Source: Bradyrhizobium sp. CCGUVB4N (lineage in GTDB: Bacteria > Pseudomonadota > Alphaproteobacteria > Rhizobiales > Xanthobacteraceae). Taken from it: a stretch of DNA of 64,000 nucleotides. The position numbers were made by a program, and so were the translations under genes. The stretch is from assembly GCF_024199945.1 (NCBI RefSeq), contig NZ_JANADP010000001.1, forward strand, positions 1,426,001 through 1,490,000. The letters run 5' to 3'. Positions 45,224 to 55,540 of this stretch are shown piece by piece (the stretch's first letter is position 1; each line of letters starts with the position of its first letter). The notes beneath the pieces are model-generated. The model saw only the letters and a program-made list of their open reading frames with translations, had not been told where the DNA came from and did no database searches.

Positions 45224-47275
45224 TCAGGCCACCTTCTGCGACGATGCCGTCGTGCCAACCTGGCTCGGAGCGTATCCGGCTGGCATGGGACCGGCCTCGA
45301 GGTGCTCCTTCAGGTTGTTCAAATAGTCCTCCGCATAGGATTGCGCCTCCGAAACCGCCAAGTCGACCCCGGCATTCGCGGCTCGTTCAATTAGCTCTTT
45401 CGCTAGCCCCTCGCGCATCGCGAGTTTGACCTCCGGGCCGGCGATACAGCCCACCACCTGCGCCACGTCACTGAAGCCGGCCTCTTCGAGCGCCTGCGTA
45501 ATATCGCCTCCGCTAATGGCTGCGTGAAGAATATTCGCCGCTTGTGCCTCCCATTCGAGGCCCATTGATGCAAGATCGGCCAATTCACCCAGGCCCGGAA
45601 TGAAGCCGAGCGTGCCAACCGCTGTGGCGGCCCAGTCAAGCGCCTTTGATTGAGCAGCGAGCATGTGATCGAGTCTAGCCTTCGCGTCGTTGAGCCCCTG
45701 CTTCATCGCCTGCTTCATATTGTCTCCGTTAACGGCGGTGTGGAGAAGATTCGCCGCTGCCGACTCGCATTCGAGGGTCAAGGATGTAAGGCCGAAACAC
45801 TGGCCCAGGACTGGAATGGAGTCGAGCACGCCAACCTTTTTGGCGGCCCAGGCGAGCGTCTTCGATCCAGCAATGAGCACGTCGTCGATTGCGTGCATGA
45901 GCGCTCCGCCGTTCTTCTTCACAGACTTGATATCGGGCTGGTCGGCCACGCCCATCATCATGTCCGCCACCGCGGACTGCTCGGCCTCGGTCTTGGGAAT
46001 ATGGGTCTTGGTCTGCTGAACGGTGCGGTTCGCAGCCGACATGTTGCGGTAGAAGTTCGTGAAGTCGTTGTTGCTGATGTTACCGGAATCGACCCTATGT
46101 CCGCCACCGAAGTCGAAGAACTTGTGATGGGTCTTGTAGCCCGTAATCGAATTGTTCAGCAGTGCGAACAATAGCGGATCCGAGAGCAGCTGCGATGCCG
46201 CTTGCCGCACCTTCGGATCAAGACTCTTGTCCTCGGCCATGCTCGCCAGCTTGTCCCGGGTCAGCACGCCGCCTCCAAAGAAGGCGCCCTGATTCTTGTT
46301 GATCGTGTCGAGCGTGTTCAGCTCGGTTCGCGTGAGGCCCATCGACGATGAAGCGACTTGAAGGAAATCCTCTTTGTGGACCTGATCAATCGCACCACCG
46401 TACAGCTGCTTCCAGGCATCCGGGTGGTCGAGGAAGTATTGAGCCGCCGCGATCACCTGCGGCGGGCTCTTGCCAGTATGCGCGTTGCCGTCGACGATCT
46501 GCTTGAAATCCGCCAGGCTCAGGTTCTTGGGTAGGTAGTCGGAATACCGGTAAAGCTCGCGCATTGCGTCGTTCACGGTCATGACTGACGGTTGGCCATT
46601 TCCGGAACCGTCGGAGGGGATGTAGTTCTGCTCGTAGCTGTGCTCCTGCTGCTCCTGGAAGGCGGCAACCTGCGGATGATGGCGGCAGAACTCAGACAGA
46701 TCGTTGCCCGTGTTCACATTCCTAAAGTACGGGAGGCGCGACGAGATGACTTTGTCTTTGTTGATCAGGCTTGTGTGGATTGCTTGGAATAGCCCAGGAT
46801 CCTGGCACAATCCCTCGAACGCTGCCCTCAGATCTTGTGGCAGGGAGGGACTGTTCTTGATGCGCTCCAGCCCACCCAAACCCTGTGTCGTGCATAGGTC
46901 CCATAGGTCCTTGTGCCGGTTCAGCGCTGCCACGATCTCCAACTCGGCATTGGTCAGCGTGCCACCATTCCACGTGACGTTCGACATTTCCGGTGCGGGA
47001 ACGCCCTCCTCCGCGGCCTTAACCGCCGCCTTCACATTCGCCGGCAGCAGATCCAAGGGATCCTCCGGCACAGGTAGCTTTGGGTCCAGCAGCTCCGGTG
47101 GTGGGGACGGCAGCTCGGATTTGGCTTCCCGCGCGCAACTGGACAACATGGCCTCGAAGGGGTCGCCTTGCTGGCCGGGCGGCTGCACGGAAGGACCCAC
47201 GGCCGTGGTTCCCGGAGCAAGCACGAACAGAGCTGGAACCGCGCTGGCGGATGACAAAGAGGTGTTGAGCTGCAT
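45224..47275 (-). CDS. nopX: NopX-like translocon protein (HrpF/NolX family), copy 2
   Basis: 683 residues with the same N-terminus and core as copy 1 (MTVNDAMRELYRYSDYLPKN; TRTELNTLDTINKNQGAFFG). Two segments differ. Residues of about 118-195 are replaced by LWDLCTTQGLGGLERIKNSP...RNVNTGNDLSEFC. The C-terminal hydrophobic module is present twice (KKVGVLDSIPVLGQCFGLTS and AVGTLGFIPGLGELADLASM), which explains the extra about 97 residues. It should be a pore component exported by the T3SS. A perfect tts box lies upstream on the same strand. The frame is intact, and longer than typical NolX. Confidence 0.87.
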   Translation of the reverse strand: MQLNTSLSSASAVPALFVLAPGTTAVGPSVQPPGQQGDPFEAMLSSCAREAKSELPSPPPELLDPKLPVPEDPLDLLPANVKAAVKAAEEGVPAPEMSNVTWNGGTLTNAELEIVAALNRHKDLWDLCTTQGLGGLERIKNSPSLPQDLRAAFEGLCQDPGLFQAIHTSLINKDKVISSRLPYFRNVNTGNDLSEFCRHHPQVAAFQEQQEHSYEQNYIPSDGSGNGQPSVMTVNDAMRELYRYSDYLPKNLSLADFKQIVDGNAHTGKSPPQVIAAAQYFLDHPDAWKQLYGGAIDQVHKEDFLQVASSSMGLTRTELNTLDTINKNQGAFFGGGVLTRDKLASMAEDKSLDPKVRQAASQLLSDPLLFALLNNSITGYKTHHKFFDFGGGHRVDSGNISNNDFTNFYRNMSAANRTVQQTKTHIPKTEAEQSAVADMMMGVADQPDIKSVKKNGGALMHAIDDVLIAGSKTLAWAAKKVGVLDSIPVLGQCFGLTSLTLECESAAANLLHTAVNGDNMKQAMKQGLNDAKARLDHMLAAQSKALDWAATAVGTLGFIPGLGELADLASMGLEWEAQAANILHAAISGGDITQALEEAGFSDVAQVVGCIAGPEVKLAMREGLAKELIERAANAGVDLAVSEAQSYAEDYLNNLKEHLEAGPMPAGYAPSQVGTTASSQKVA

Positions 47276-47777
47276 AGCACTATACCCGGATGTGAGGGTG
47301 GAGGTCGTTTGAGGAGCCCGAGTCCAACCTATCGGCCCGAAGGATGCCGAACTTTTGGGTTACGTCGACCCTTGAGTGACTGTTCATTTCGTAAGGCGCT
47401 CACTCAACTGCCTCGCTATCCAAAGTTCGAAAATGCGCTTTGCTGGGTCAGGCCCGGCGTCTGCGCAGAAGGTACCAGAGCCAACGTGGCCCCGGGGTAA
47501 ACGCCGGCTGAGGCTGATTTCCGCAACTGGCTGGCGAAAGGTTACTGAACGACATGGTGCATCCCCGGATGTGACATTGATGACCGTCACAAGTGCGCCT
47601 TGTGGCGCCGCCGTGTTCACGACGAACAACACGCAAGACCTGATGGAAATGTTGACCGGGACCTGGCCCACTGCCTGGCGGCTCACCAAAAATGTCGCCA
47701 TCATGTCCTGCGCGCCAGGCCCGACGTTCATTTCCGTTACGGTCAATCGGCAACAGCGCCGTCTAGAGACCCAGGCT

Positions 47778-47812
47778 CTCATGTTAGGGAGATCAGCTTT
47801 CGAGAAGCTGAC
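47778..47812 (-). promoter_or_regulatory. tts box (perfect core), copy 2
   Basis: On the minus strand it reads GTCAGCTTCTCGAAAGCT, then GATCTCCCTAACATGAG, identical to the left copy at 9718. It faces nopX copy 2, about 500 bp away. Confidence 0.92.
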
Positions 47813-47981
47813 GCGTCTGAAAGCGACCCACCAATGACGATGGCAAATCTAGGAGTTCTGCCGGAAGCTGCAGCGTGCTCTCGATGTGTCTGGTCAGCTC
47901 AGGCGCGAGCACGATGCTGTGTTGAAGGGGTATGGCGAGTGCGACATCAAGCGAATTTCGCAAGCTTTGCCGGCACGATCA

Positions 47982-48482
47982 TTCTGCGGCTTGTCCCTTG
48001 CCGGGAGTTTCGCGGCATCCCGCACGGCGACCTCAACCGCCTTCATCGCTTCGAACGCGGCCGTATCGAATTTCGCCCCGTGATAATGCGCCCGAACGTC
48101 TTCTCTGATCGCAGGATGCTAGGACTCCTTGGGCAGCCTCCTTGCGCCGAAGGAACGAACGGGGTCGGGCTCGTCATCCCAGCTTCAGCGCGCGACGACT
48201 GAGCACACGAAGCGTATTGGGCTCAAGGTATCCGGGATGTGGGATCGGAAGGGCCGCACCTTCCAGCCAGTACCAGGCCTCCCGAATAGTGCGCTTAAGT
48301 TCGTCACGCCTGTTGGCAGGATACGCACCGTTTGGTGACTTCGGGTGAACAAGAACGGAATTGATGAAGATGCCAAGCTCAAGCTGGTGTAGATGCGGAG
48401 GCCACTTCGAAACAACCTGAAGGACCCCGATTGCCGAGCGGACGCCCGCTCCGGTTCAGTGCTCCCTCTACGTAGGCTGTTC
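47982..48482. other. No recognisable gene
   Basis: It begins with TCCCTTGCCGGGAGTTTCGC (about 47994-48014), which also occurs at 9177-9197 in the left arm at the edge of homology. No gene was recognised. Confidence 0.4.
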
Positions 48483-48516
48483 GTCAGCTCCCCGACAGCC
48501 GGCCCGAGTAGCATCT
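48483..48516 (+). promoter_or_regulatory. tts box upstream of the unnamed effector gene
   Basis: GTCAGCTCCCCGACAGCCGG keeps GTCAGCT, CGA and AGC at the correct spacing and lies 75 bp upstream of an ATG with a good ribosome site. The distal ATCTAGG resembles the C-TA element. Confidence 0.65.
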
Positions 48517-48557
48517 AGGCCGCATTCTTACGTGATGGACGAACGTAGGAGACTAAG

Positions 48558-49885
48558 ATGGACCCGAGCAAGTTCAATCTATTTGGATTCGACCCAAATG
48601 CGTACTACGCCATGGTGGCACAGCAGCAGCAGGCGGAACAACCTGACGAGGCTGCGCCAGGCGTCTTTGAGCAGCACCTCGAAGAGGCTGCCCAGCCGGA
48701 CGCTCCGGATTATGGAAGGCGGTATAGGGCAACTCCTGAAGACCAGGACCTCATCGACAGGGCGGGTCATGCGGCACCGAGCAGAACCATAAGCGACGCA
48801 TCTTTAGTTAAAACAGAACGGGTCTCCGCATGCTATCTGAAAGGCTTCACGACCATTACGGGTTGTCTCTCTCTCTCGGCTCGACGACGATTCGCTGAAG
48901 ACTTATGCCCAGCAACTGTTCCCGGGTGAAACCAAGGTCAGGAAGGGGTTGAGCATGCTTCGGCTGTACCGTGGGACTCCTGATACTCTGGCGCGGTATG
49001 GAGCCGCTCCCGGAGACGCCGACCTCATCGAGCGGGCAGGTAATGTGGCTCGCGAGGCGCGATCGAGCAGCATCATGCAGCAGATCCGCGGGGGGGCTTT
49101 CGACGAACACTATACACCACAGTAATACGGGTCTCCGTAAACTATCTGAAGCGCTTCACACCCGTCGCGGGCTGTCTCTCTCCGCGCTCAGCGATGAGAC
49201 GTTGAAGGATTGTGCTAACGACCTGTGTCCGGGTGACCGCTCCGTCAAGGCGGGATTGCGCATGCTTAAGAAGTACCGTGAGACTCTTGGAGAGGGTACG
49301 TCGGGTGCTACGGGGGGTAGCGCGAGCCGGCCAGTGCATCAGCCTGCTCTGTCGCCAGTGCATGAATCCCCGTCGCCAGTGCGTGAATCATCCCCGTCGC
49401 GGGTCTCAAGTTACAACCAGGAAGAGCTTTGGGCCGCGGCTGATACGGTGCCGTTGCTCGGCGCTTCTGCGGCGGCCAGTTACAGTTCGGGGGAGTTTTG
49501 GGCGGGGGTGGATCAACGGGGCCAGGTGCCGGCCGAGAGTTGGGGCAACACGTCGAGTTTTTGGCGCGGAATGGAGGCACCTTCGCCAGCACCAAGCGTC
49601 AATCAGCCAAGCCCATCGTGGGACCAAGGCACTGGAGCACCGGTTTCGGGGGCGCCCTACATGCCCTACGCGCCGCCTCCCGTGCCAGATCTAGCAATCT
49701 ACGTCCCGGTCTGGCAACACGGCGATCAACGGGCGCCTGAGCACCTCATGCGCGGAATGCACTACATGGACGTGCTACCGAGCGCGTCTCGGCCGCAGAC
49801 GAATTTCACCATTGGTGGCGTGCCATACACGGCAACGTTGGGCCCGTCAGGCAGGCAAAACGACGTTCGGGTTACCCGAAACTGA
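48558..49885 (+). pseudogene. Unnamed tts-box effector gene, frameshifted
   Basis: The ATG at 48558 follows TAGGAG. The first frame reads MDPSKFNLFGFDPNAYYAMV, QQQQAEQ and TPEDQDLIDRAGHAAPSRTI. After frame changes come two repeats, GLRMLSERLHDHYGLSLSL...LKTYAQQLFPGETKVRKGLSM and GLRKLSEALHTRRGLSLSAL...LKDCANDLCPGDRSVKAGLRM, with stops between them (near 48898 and 49124). The last frame (to 49885) is Ser/Pro-rich and ends GAPYMPYAPPPVPDLAIYVP, LMRGMHYMDVLPSASRPQ and TNFTIGGVPYTATLGP. The original protein would be about 440 residues. I do not recognise a named family. The promoter and composition suggest a secreted protein. Confidence 0.65.
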
Positions 49886-50560
49886 ACGAGTGATTGTCGC
49901 TGACAAACAGGATGCAAGCAGAAGCTGCGTCGGCTCTCGATGAGGGCCGACGTCGTCTCAAAGTCCGGGCTGCCGAGTTGGCGGGCGTTATGCCCTCGTC
50001 GTCCGCTGATGGGATGGTGCGTCACTGCAATGTGCGCTCGTTTAGAGCCTTCTACAAGAGTTCATCAGCTGCGCAGCACTTGGCGCAGCCATCACCGTTC
50101 ACTCTATGCCGAAATCATCGACTTGCACGTCGACGGCCTGTCGTCGCGCGGGATCGCGGATCGGCATGAGCGTGAGGACGGTCGAGCGCTGGCTTGCTGC
50201 AGGCGGTGAACCTGAGCACCGGCAGCGACCCGCAGCATCCGTCCTCGTTGATCCTTTCCGAGATTATCTGGAAAAGCGCTGGGAGGAGGGTGAACGCCGC
50301 GGGTCGCAATTGTGGACCGAGGTCAAGCTCTGCGGTTTTGAAGGCAGCGAAGTGACCATCTACCGATAGACTGCCGCCCGCGGGCAAAGCTCGTCGACGG
50401 CTGCGCCAAATGTGCGGTGGCAACCGCCCTCGCATGGCTCGGGAGCAAAGAGCCTGCATGGCTCGATGAGCAGGCCCAGCCCGCGACAAGGGCCAACCGG
50501 TTGAGTCCGCATTCGCTGCTCAACAATTCAGCCAATGTCGGTAGGAGGACTGCCATCTAG
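49886..50560. repeat. Outer part of right inverted-duplication arm
   Basis: Reverse-complement partner of the stretch at about 8110-8890. It contains a transposase fragment and no intact gene. Confidence 0.8.
50080..50369 (+). pseudogene. ISL3-like transposase fragment
   Basis: The plus frames read SLYAEIIDLHVDGLSSRGIA, then GMSVRTVERWLAAGGEPEH and VLVDPFRDYLEKRWEEGERR, ending SQLWTEVKLCGFEGSEVTIY. This resembles the HTH insert of ISL3 transposases (SIRAIARRLG...TVRRWL...LDPYRPYLEQRW..G). A frame slip lies near 50155. Confidence 0.65.
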
Positions 50561-50596
50561 TAGCGGGAGGAGGGAACTGACCTGCCCCCCAGTCAT

Positions 50597-51896
50597 TCAT
50601 CCTGCCTTTCGCTCGGGTTCGGCGCTATTCTCCAGCAGTGGCATCTCTAAACTTGGAATCTCCGGCATGGCCTTGCCCGCGATGGCTTGAAGATCTCCCA
50701 CCATCCCAACTGTAGAATCGATAACAGCCAAAATCTGCGTCTCACGTTTGGCCCACTGGCGGCCCATGAATTTGCGTTCCTTGTCGAGATCGTCACGCAT
50801 GTCGTTGAACTTCTCGACAACAGCTTCTACCCGCTGCTTGAATTTCGTCCCCGTCAGGTACTGGTAGACCTGCTCCATCTTCGTTTGCTGGCCTTGCTGC
50901 ACGAGGCGCGAGCCGGTGACATCGATAAGCGCCTGACGCAGAGCCACCGCAACCGGCAGAGCGCATCGGGGATGCGTTACCCATATTCCATCAATCAGGT
51001 CGAAATGCTCAACGTGTTTCGGAAGCGCCTGCGACACGATGAGCGCGACATCGGCGCCGCAGCGGCGCTGATCGTCCCTGAGCTTGCCAAGCCACCCATC
51101 GCTCCAGGCCTTGGTGCGTTTGGATTCCCAGAGAAGGATGCCTGCCGGCTGGCCTATAGAGCCATTAACCTGCTGCACTACGTCGGCACCAAGTTCGCCT
51201 TTACCAACCGGTTCAATCAGGGCAGTTGGAAAGCGGCCGCGAAGAACACCCTCAAGCTCCAGGACCTCGCCCTGAGACTGTTGTGATCCTTGCTCGGCTT
51301 TCCGCTTCAACTCCTCGATCGTGCGGGACATCGACTCGATGGTCTGGTCCTTTTCCGCGACGCGCAGTCGAGCGGCTTCGTCAGCTTCCTGCCTCGCTCT
51401 TCGGTTCAATCGAGGCTTGGACACGTTTCTCAACGGTCAGATCAAGCTCACGCTTTTCTTCATCGAACGCCCGTTGCTTGCGAATGAGCTCGGCCTGTGC
51501 CTGCTGCGCCTCCGCCAGTTTGGCGTTGTTCGCCTCGAGGGCCTGCCGGAGCTCGGCCAATTCGTTTGTCCGCGCCTGCAGTTCAGCTGCGGCCGCCTCG
51601 CGCGCTTTCTTGGCTTCCGCAGCGACGAGCTGGCTGCGCTCGGCCGCCAACCGTCGAGCTACCTGGTCTTCGATCAGCTCGCGATCCTTTTGGAGCTGTT
51701 CGCGCTCTTGCCGCAGCGCTTCGGACTTGCGCGCGACCTCCGCGTCCTTGCTGGCGAGTTGTTCTTGGAAGCGTTGGCGGGTTTCGGTGAGAAGGGGCGC
51801 GGCGAGGGATTCGGTTAGGCGAATCTCGTGATTGCAATTTGGACAATGAAGAGTGGGTTCATGGGCGCTACTGGCCGCGCTGGCGTGAAATGTCAT
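50597..51896 (-). pseudogene. DUF2130-domain protein, single frameshift
   Basis: The ATG at 51896 opens a protein with HCPNCNHEIRLTESLAAPLL, then about 110 residues of coiled coil (RQEREQLQKDRELIEDQVAR). The frame shifts near 51400-51430 into ARQEADEAARLRVAEKDQTI and continues to 50597 with the DUF2130 core: LEGVLRGRFPTALIEPVGKG, ILLWESKRTKAWSDGWLGKL and GADVALIVSQALP. The E-x-K in WESKRTK recalls a PD-(D/E)xK nuclease fold (inference). One base restores about 430 residues, the normal size. The IS1380 element sits just upstream of the start, so its promoter may also be lost. Confidence 0.78.
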
Positions 51897-51917
51897 GAAC
51901 CCTCACTTTCAGCCTGC

Positions 51918-53553
51918 GCTAGCCCGTCTTATTCATCAGCGGATTGTTGAGAGGCTGGCGAGCGTGGCATAAGCCGCTGAGGTGGCGTAGGATTCGGTTG
52001 CTAACACCCACCCTCCGCGCATCCGGGCCGCCGCCACACTCGCCATGACCGACAATACGAGTCTGCCGTTCTCATTTCCAGCCGTTTCCCGCAAGAAGCT
52101 CACAGCCGCGTTTGACGGCGGCGGGCTGACCTCGGATGGCGGCGTCATGCTTCTGGCCATGGCGGACCAGCGCCTCGGCTTGGCCACGAAGTTGTCCTGT
52201 GTATTCCCCGAGCGGCGCGATCCGGGACGCATTGTGCACAGCCTTGCGGATATGATCCGCGCCCGCATCTTCGCCATCGCGTGCGGCTACGAGGATGGCA
52301 ATGATCTCGATCGTTTACGCGGCGATCCGGCGTTCAAGCTGGCTTGCGGCCGACTGCCGGATACTGGCCGGGATCTGTGTTCGCAGCCGACGCTATCGCG
52401 CCTGGAGAATGCACCACACACCTGCGTGAGGTGATCCGGCTGGGCTATACGCTGGTTGACCTATGGATGGACAGCTACGCGCGAGCGCCGAGCGCAATCC
52501 TGCTCGACATCGACGACACGGTCGACGTGGTGCATGGCCGTCAGCAACTCTCGCTGTTCAACGCCCATTATGACGGGTACTGCTTCCTGCCGATCCACGT
52601 CTACGACACCGAGCACAGCCGGCCTGTTGCGGTCATGCTGCGCCCCGGCAAGACGCCGAGCGGCATCGAGGTGCGGGCACATCTGCGCCGCCTGGTTCGG
52701 CGCATTCGCCGGCGCTGGCCCGATACGCGTATCACCTTCCGCGGCGACAGCCATTACGCCTGCCCACAGGCGATGACTTTTTGCGAGCAGAACGGCGTCG
52801 ATTACATCCTCGCGCTGGCCGGCACCAAGCCGCTCGCCAGAAAGGTCGACGAGGTCTGCGATGCTGTTCGAACCGAACGTGCGGTCGAGAACAAGATCGT
52901 GGTTCGCGGCTACACCGAGACCCGCCACGCGGCAGGTTCCTGGCATCGTGAGCGCCGCGTCATCGCTCGCATCGAGGCAACCCAACAAGGGCTCGACGTC
53001 CGCTACGTCGTCACCAGCCTGAATATCGGCTCGGCCGAGCGGATCTATGACAGCCTCTATTGCTCACGCGGACAGGCAGAGAACCTGATCAAGCTGCACA
53101 AGACCCAGCTCGCCTCCGATCGCACCAGTTGCCGCTCGGCGCTCGCCAACCAGGTCCGCCTCGTCTTCCACACCGCCGCCTATTGGCTCATCCTCGCCGT
53201 GCGCGATGCCATCCCGAAGCCGCGTGATCTGGCAACGGCCGAGTTCAACACGATCAGGCTCAGGCTTCTCAAGATCGCAGCCCGCGTCATCGAGACCGCC
53301 ACCCGCGTCCGTCTAGCCTTCGCTGCGGCGTGCCCCGACGCCGACCTGTTCCGCGGCTTGGCCAACGCTCTGGCCCCGCAAGCGCCCTGAGGCGCGGGGC
53401 ATGAGCCCCTGGTCACCCCGCCGCCGTCCTCCAACGCGTTCACGAAGTCCGGTCGAAAAACGGCGTCAAAGCCGTAGCGTTCGCGCACGCCTTCAACCCT
53501 GACCGAAAATGTTCCAGAAGCCCGCCCGGCAATCATGAATAAGACGGGCTAGG
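51918..53553. mobile_element. IS1380-family element
   Basis: CTAGCCCGTCTTATTCAT at 51919-51936 is repeated exactly in inverted orientation at 53535-53552. The length of about 1.64 kb fits IS1380. It carries one transposase gene with a frameshift. Confidence 0.88.
52045..53390 (+). pseudogene. IS1380-family transposase, one frameshift
   Basis: The ATG at 52045 reads MTDNTSLPFSFPAVSRKKLT and FDGGGLTSDGGVMLLAMADQ. Near 52425 the frame changes, and the rest continues LREVIRLGYTLVDLWMDSYA, LLDIDDTVDVVHGRQQLSLF (DDE Asp), FRGDSHYACPQAMTFCEQNG, RGQAENLIKLHKTQLASDRT and FHTAAYWLILAVRD. A single slip splits an otherwise complete 448-residue transposase. Confidence 0.87.
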
Positions 53554-53800
53554 CCGGAATAAACGTGATCCGGCCGGATTCGCCCCGCTTCCGATGTGGC
53601 TTTACCGTTATTTCAACGTCTTGGTCGAACGCTGTCAGCATCCGAAGCAGCTTTTCCACTGAAACCAGCGTGAAACTCCGAGCATTCGGCATGCATGGCG
53701 CCTGCCGCGTGCACCCAGGCAACGATGGCGGCTTGCACCCGTGCGATGCGCTTCGGCTTAAGCCCCTTGCTCGGGGTGGATGGCGAAGGTGAGGCGATGC
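53549..53800 (-). pseudogene. XRE-type antitoxin C-terminal relic
   Basis: The minus strand ends SVEKLLRMLTAFDQDVEITV, KPHRKRGESGRITFIPA. This matches the C-terminus of HigA-like XRE antitoxins (FSVERLMRFLTALDRDVEIV.....GRI.V.A). The HTH part is broken (KRIARVQAAIVAWVHAAGA in another frame). It adjoins the IS1380 right end. Confidence 0.6.
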
Positions 53801-54331
53801 TGCCGCCGGGAGACGGCATCTGGCGATCGAGCGCGCTGGCGATGGGCGCGACGAATCGTCGAAGCCGATGTCCCTGTGAATCTGTCCGTCAAAGGCTTCG
53901 ACGGTGCGCTCGAGCGCATAGGTCTTCCCCGCCAGGTCGAATATTCGACTGGCGGGCCGACCCGCTCGTCCTCCGGCGAGGTTGCATTCGTACGTCGCTC
54001 GGCGAAGCGCTCCTCCAATACCTTTGCCACGGCGTCGCGCGTCGTTCATTGTCGATTGGCTTGGTCGCCATCCTCAACCTCTGCTCTTTAGGCGTGAATG
54101 GCCGCAGCATGCGCTCGGATCGCGTGTTGGCATCCCTGCCTTCGTCGAGCAGCCTCGTCGGCGATTGAACCCCCGAACTTGCGATAGGAAGGGGTGATAT
54201 CCCGATTCCAATGGCGATAGCGCCGATCGAAACCGCTAAACAGCCGATACATTGCTATTTGAGGTCTTGCCGAATCAGGCGAAAATCGATATGAATCGGC
54301 TGCAGCAGATTCATATGGCGGTTTTTACGAT
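53801..54331. other. No intact gene
   Basis: Broken frames, possibly remains of a toxin-antitoxin pair with the relic to the left. It contains the promoter region of ietA, where no sites were confidently identified. Confidence 0.4.
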
Positions 54332-55540
54332 ATGGAGCACTTCGCGGTTGTCCAAAGCATCATTCGCGCCGGCCTTGCCGGAGACCGAGAGGCTCTGGAC
54401 AAGCAGGTACTGCGTCTTTGCGAGCGCCTGGAAAAGGCCGGAGAGGCGAAGGAGGTCGCCACTTTGCAGCGTCTGCGAGCTGCTACGCGGGATACGCAGG
54501 AAATGGTGCCGAGCCGCGTGGAGATGTCCCGTGGTCAGGTCTCTGGCGAGATACTCGAACCTGGCGTCAGTCCGCCGATTGATAGAGAAACGGGTGCCCG
54601 GTTGTGCTCGATCGATTTTCCGAGTCAAGGTAATCGCGCCCCTGTCTACTCTAGCAGTATGCTGGAGACGGTTGAGGGATTATTGCGCGAATGGACCAAT
54701 GAGGCCGCCTTGCAAGCGATCGGGGTGTCGCCCACGCGCACTTTGCTGATTTATGGTCCACCCGGATCGGGAAAGACCGTCACAGCCCATTATATCGCTG
54801 GCCGATTGAATTTACCGCTTGTCACTGCGCGCATCGACGGCCTCATTTCATCGTTCCTGGGAACGACCGCGCGCAACATCGCCAATCTCTTCGATTTTTC
54901 TAATCGCTATGCCTGCGTCCTGCTCCTAGATGAGTTTGATGCGTTGGCGAAGCTCAGGGATGATCCGCAGGAGATCGGCGAGATCAAGCGCGTGGTAAAC
55001 ACCCTTCTCCAAAATCTCGATCTGCGGCGAAGCTTCGGCGTCACGATTGCTATCACTAATCATGATAGGCTTTTGGACCCAGCTGTTTGGCGACGATTCG
55101 AGACCCACCTTCAACTCGGTGAGCCCGATGACAGCGCGCGCGAAGGTCTGATTTCGCGCTTCCTGCAGCCAATCGATGCACCCAGTTCAACGCTGCGGGT
55201 ATTCTCCTATTGCCTGGCGGGGCGCACAGGAGCCGACATCGAGAGGGTATGCACGGCGGTTAAGCGAACACTGGCGCTCAGCGGCGAATCGCACGATGGG
55301 CCAGGCTTGTTCCGTTCTCTGAGTGCCGTCCTGGCTCGCACGCCGCATCATGATCATGCTCCGGCGCGTATTCTTGCAGCTGATCAGGAGGCCTTCGTTA
55401 GCCTGATCGCCAATGATGGTGCCCTTTCGCTCAAGCAGACCGAAATCGGGGAGGCGACGGGTTACGGACAGTCGCGCGTGAGTGACCTCAAGAAGGCGAA
55501 GCGACACTTGCCGCTGATGGAGGCCCCGCATGCCCAATAA
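54332..55540 (+). CDS. ietA: IetA-type AAA ATPase (antitoxin/regulator of the IetAS pair)
   Basis: 402 residues. Walker A is GPPGSGKT (142-149). A pore-loop-like segment is LISSFLGTTARNIANLFDF. Walker B is VLLLDEFDAL (D200, E201). Sensor-1 is TIAITNHDRLLDPAVWRRFE with an Arg finger. The C-terminus has an HTH-like stretch LKQTEIGEATGYGQSRVSDL. The next gene, a subtilisin-like protease, overlaps it by 11 bp, so the two are co-translated. An AAA ATPase with an S8 protease is the IetAS module: a toxin-antitoxin that stabilises Agrobacterium Ti plasmid, also reported as anti-phage. In that system IetA neutralises the protease. Confidence 0.83.
   Translation: MEHFAVVQSIIRAGLAGDREALDKQVLRLCERLEKAGEAKEVATLQRLRAATRDTQEMVPSRVEMSRGQVSGEILEPGVSPPIDRETGARLCSIDFPSQGNRAPVYSSSMLETVEGLLREWTNEAALQAIGVSPTRTLLIYGPPGSGKTVTAHYIAGRLNLPLVTARIDGLISSFLGTTARNIANLFDFSNRYACVLLLDEFDALAKLRDDPQEIGEIKRVVNTLLQNLDLRRSFGVTIAITNHDRLLDPAVWRRFETHLQLGEPDDSAREGLISRFLQPIDAPSSTLRVFSYCLAGRTGADIERVCTAVKRTLALSGESHDGPGLFRSLSAVLARTPHHDHAPARILAADQEAFVSLIANDGALSLKQTEIGEATGYGQSRVSDLKKAKRHLPLMEAPHAQ

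Larger units (their letters stand above)
45209..47981. repeat. Inner part of right inverted-duplication arm with nopX copy 2
   Basis: Reverse complement of 9549-12075. It extends about 240 bp longer because copy 2 has an extra internal module. The tts box segment is essentially identical to the left copy. Confidence 0.93.
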
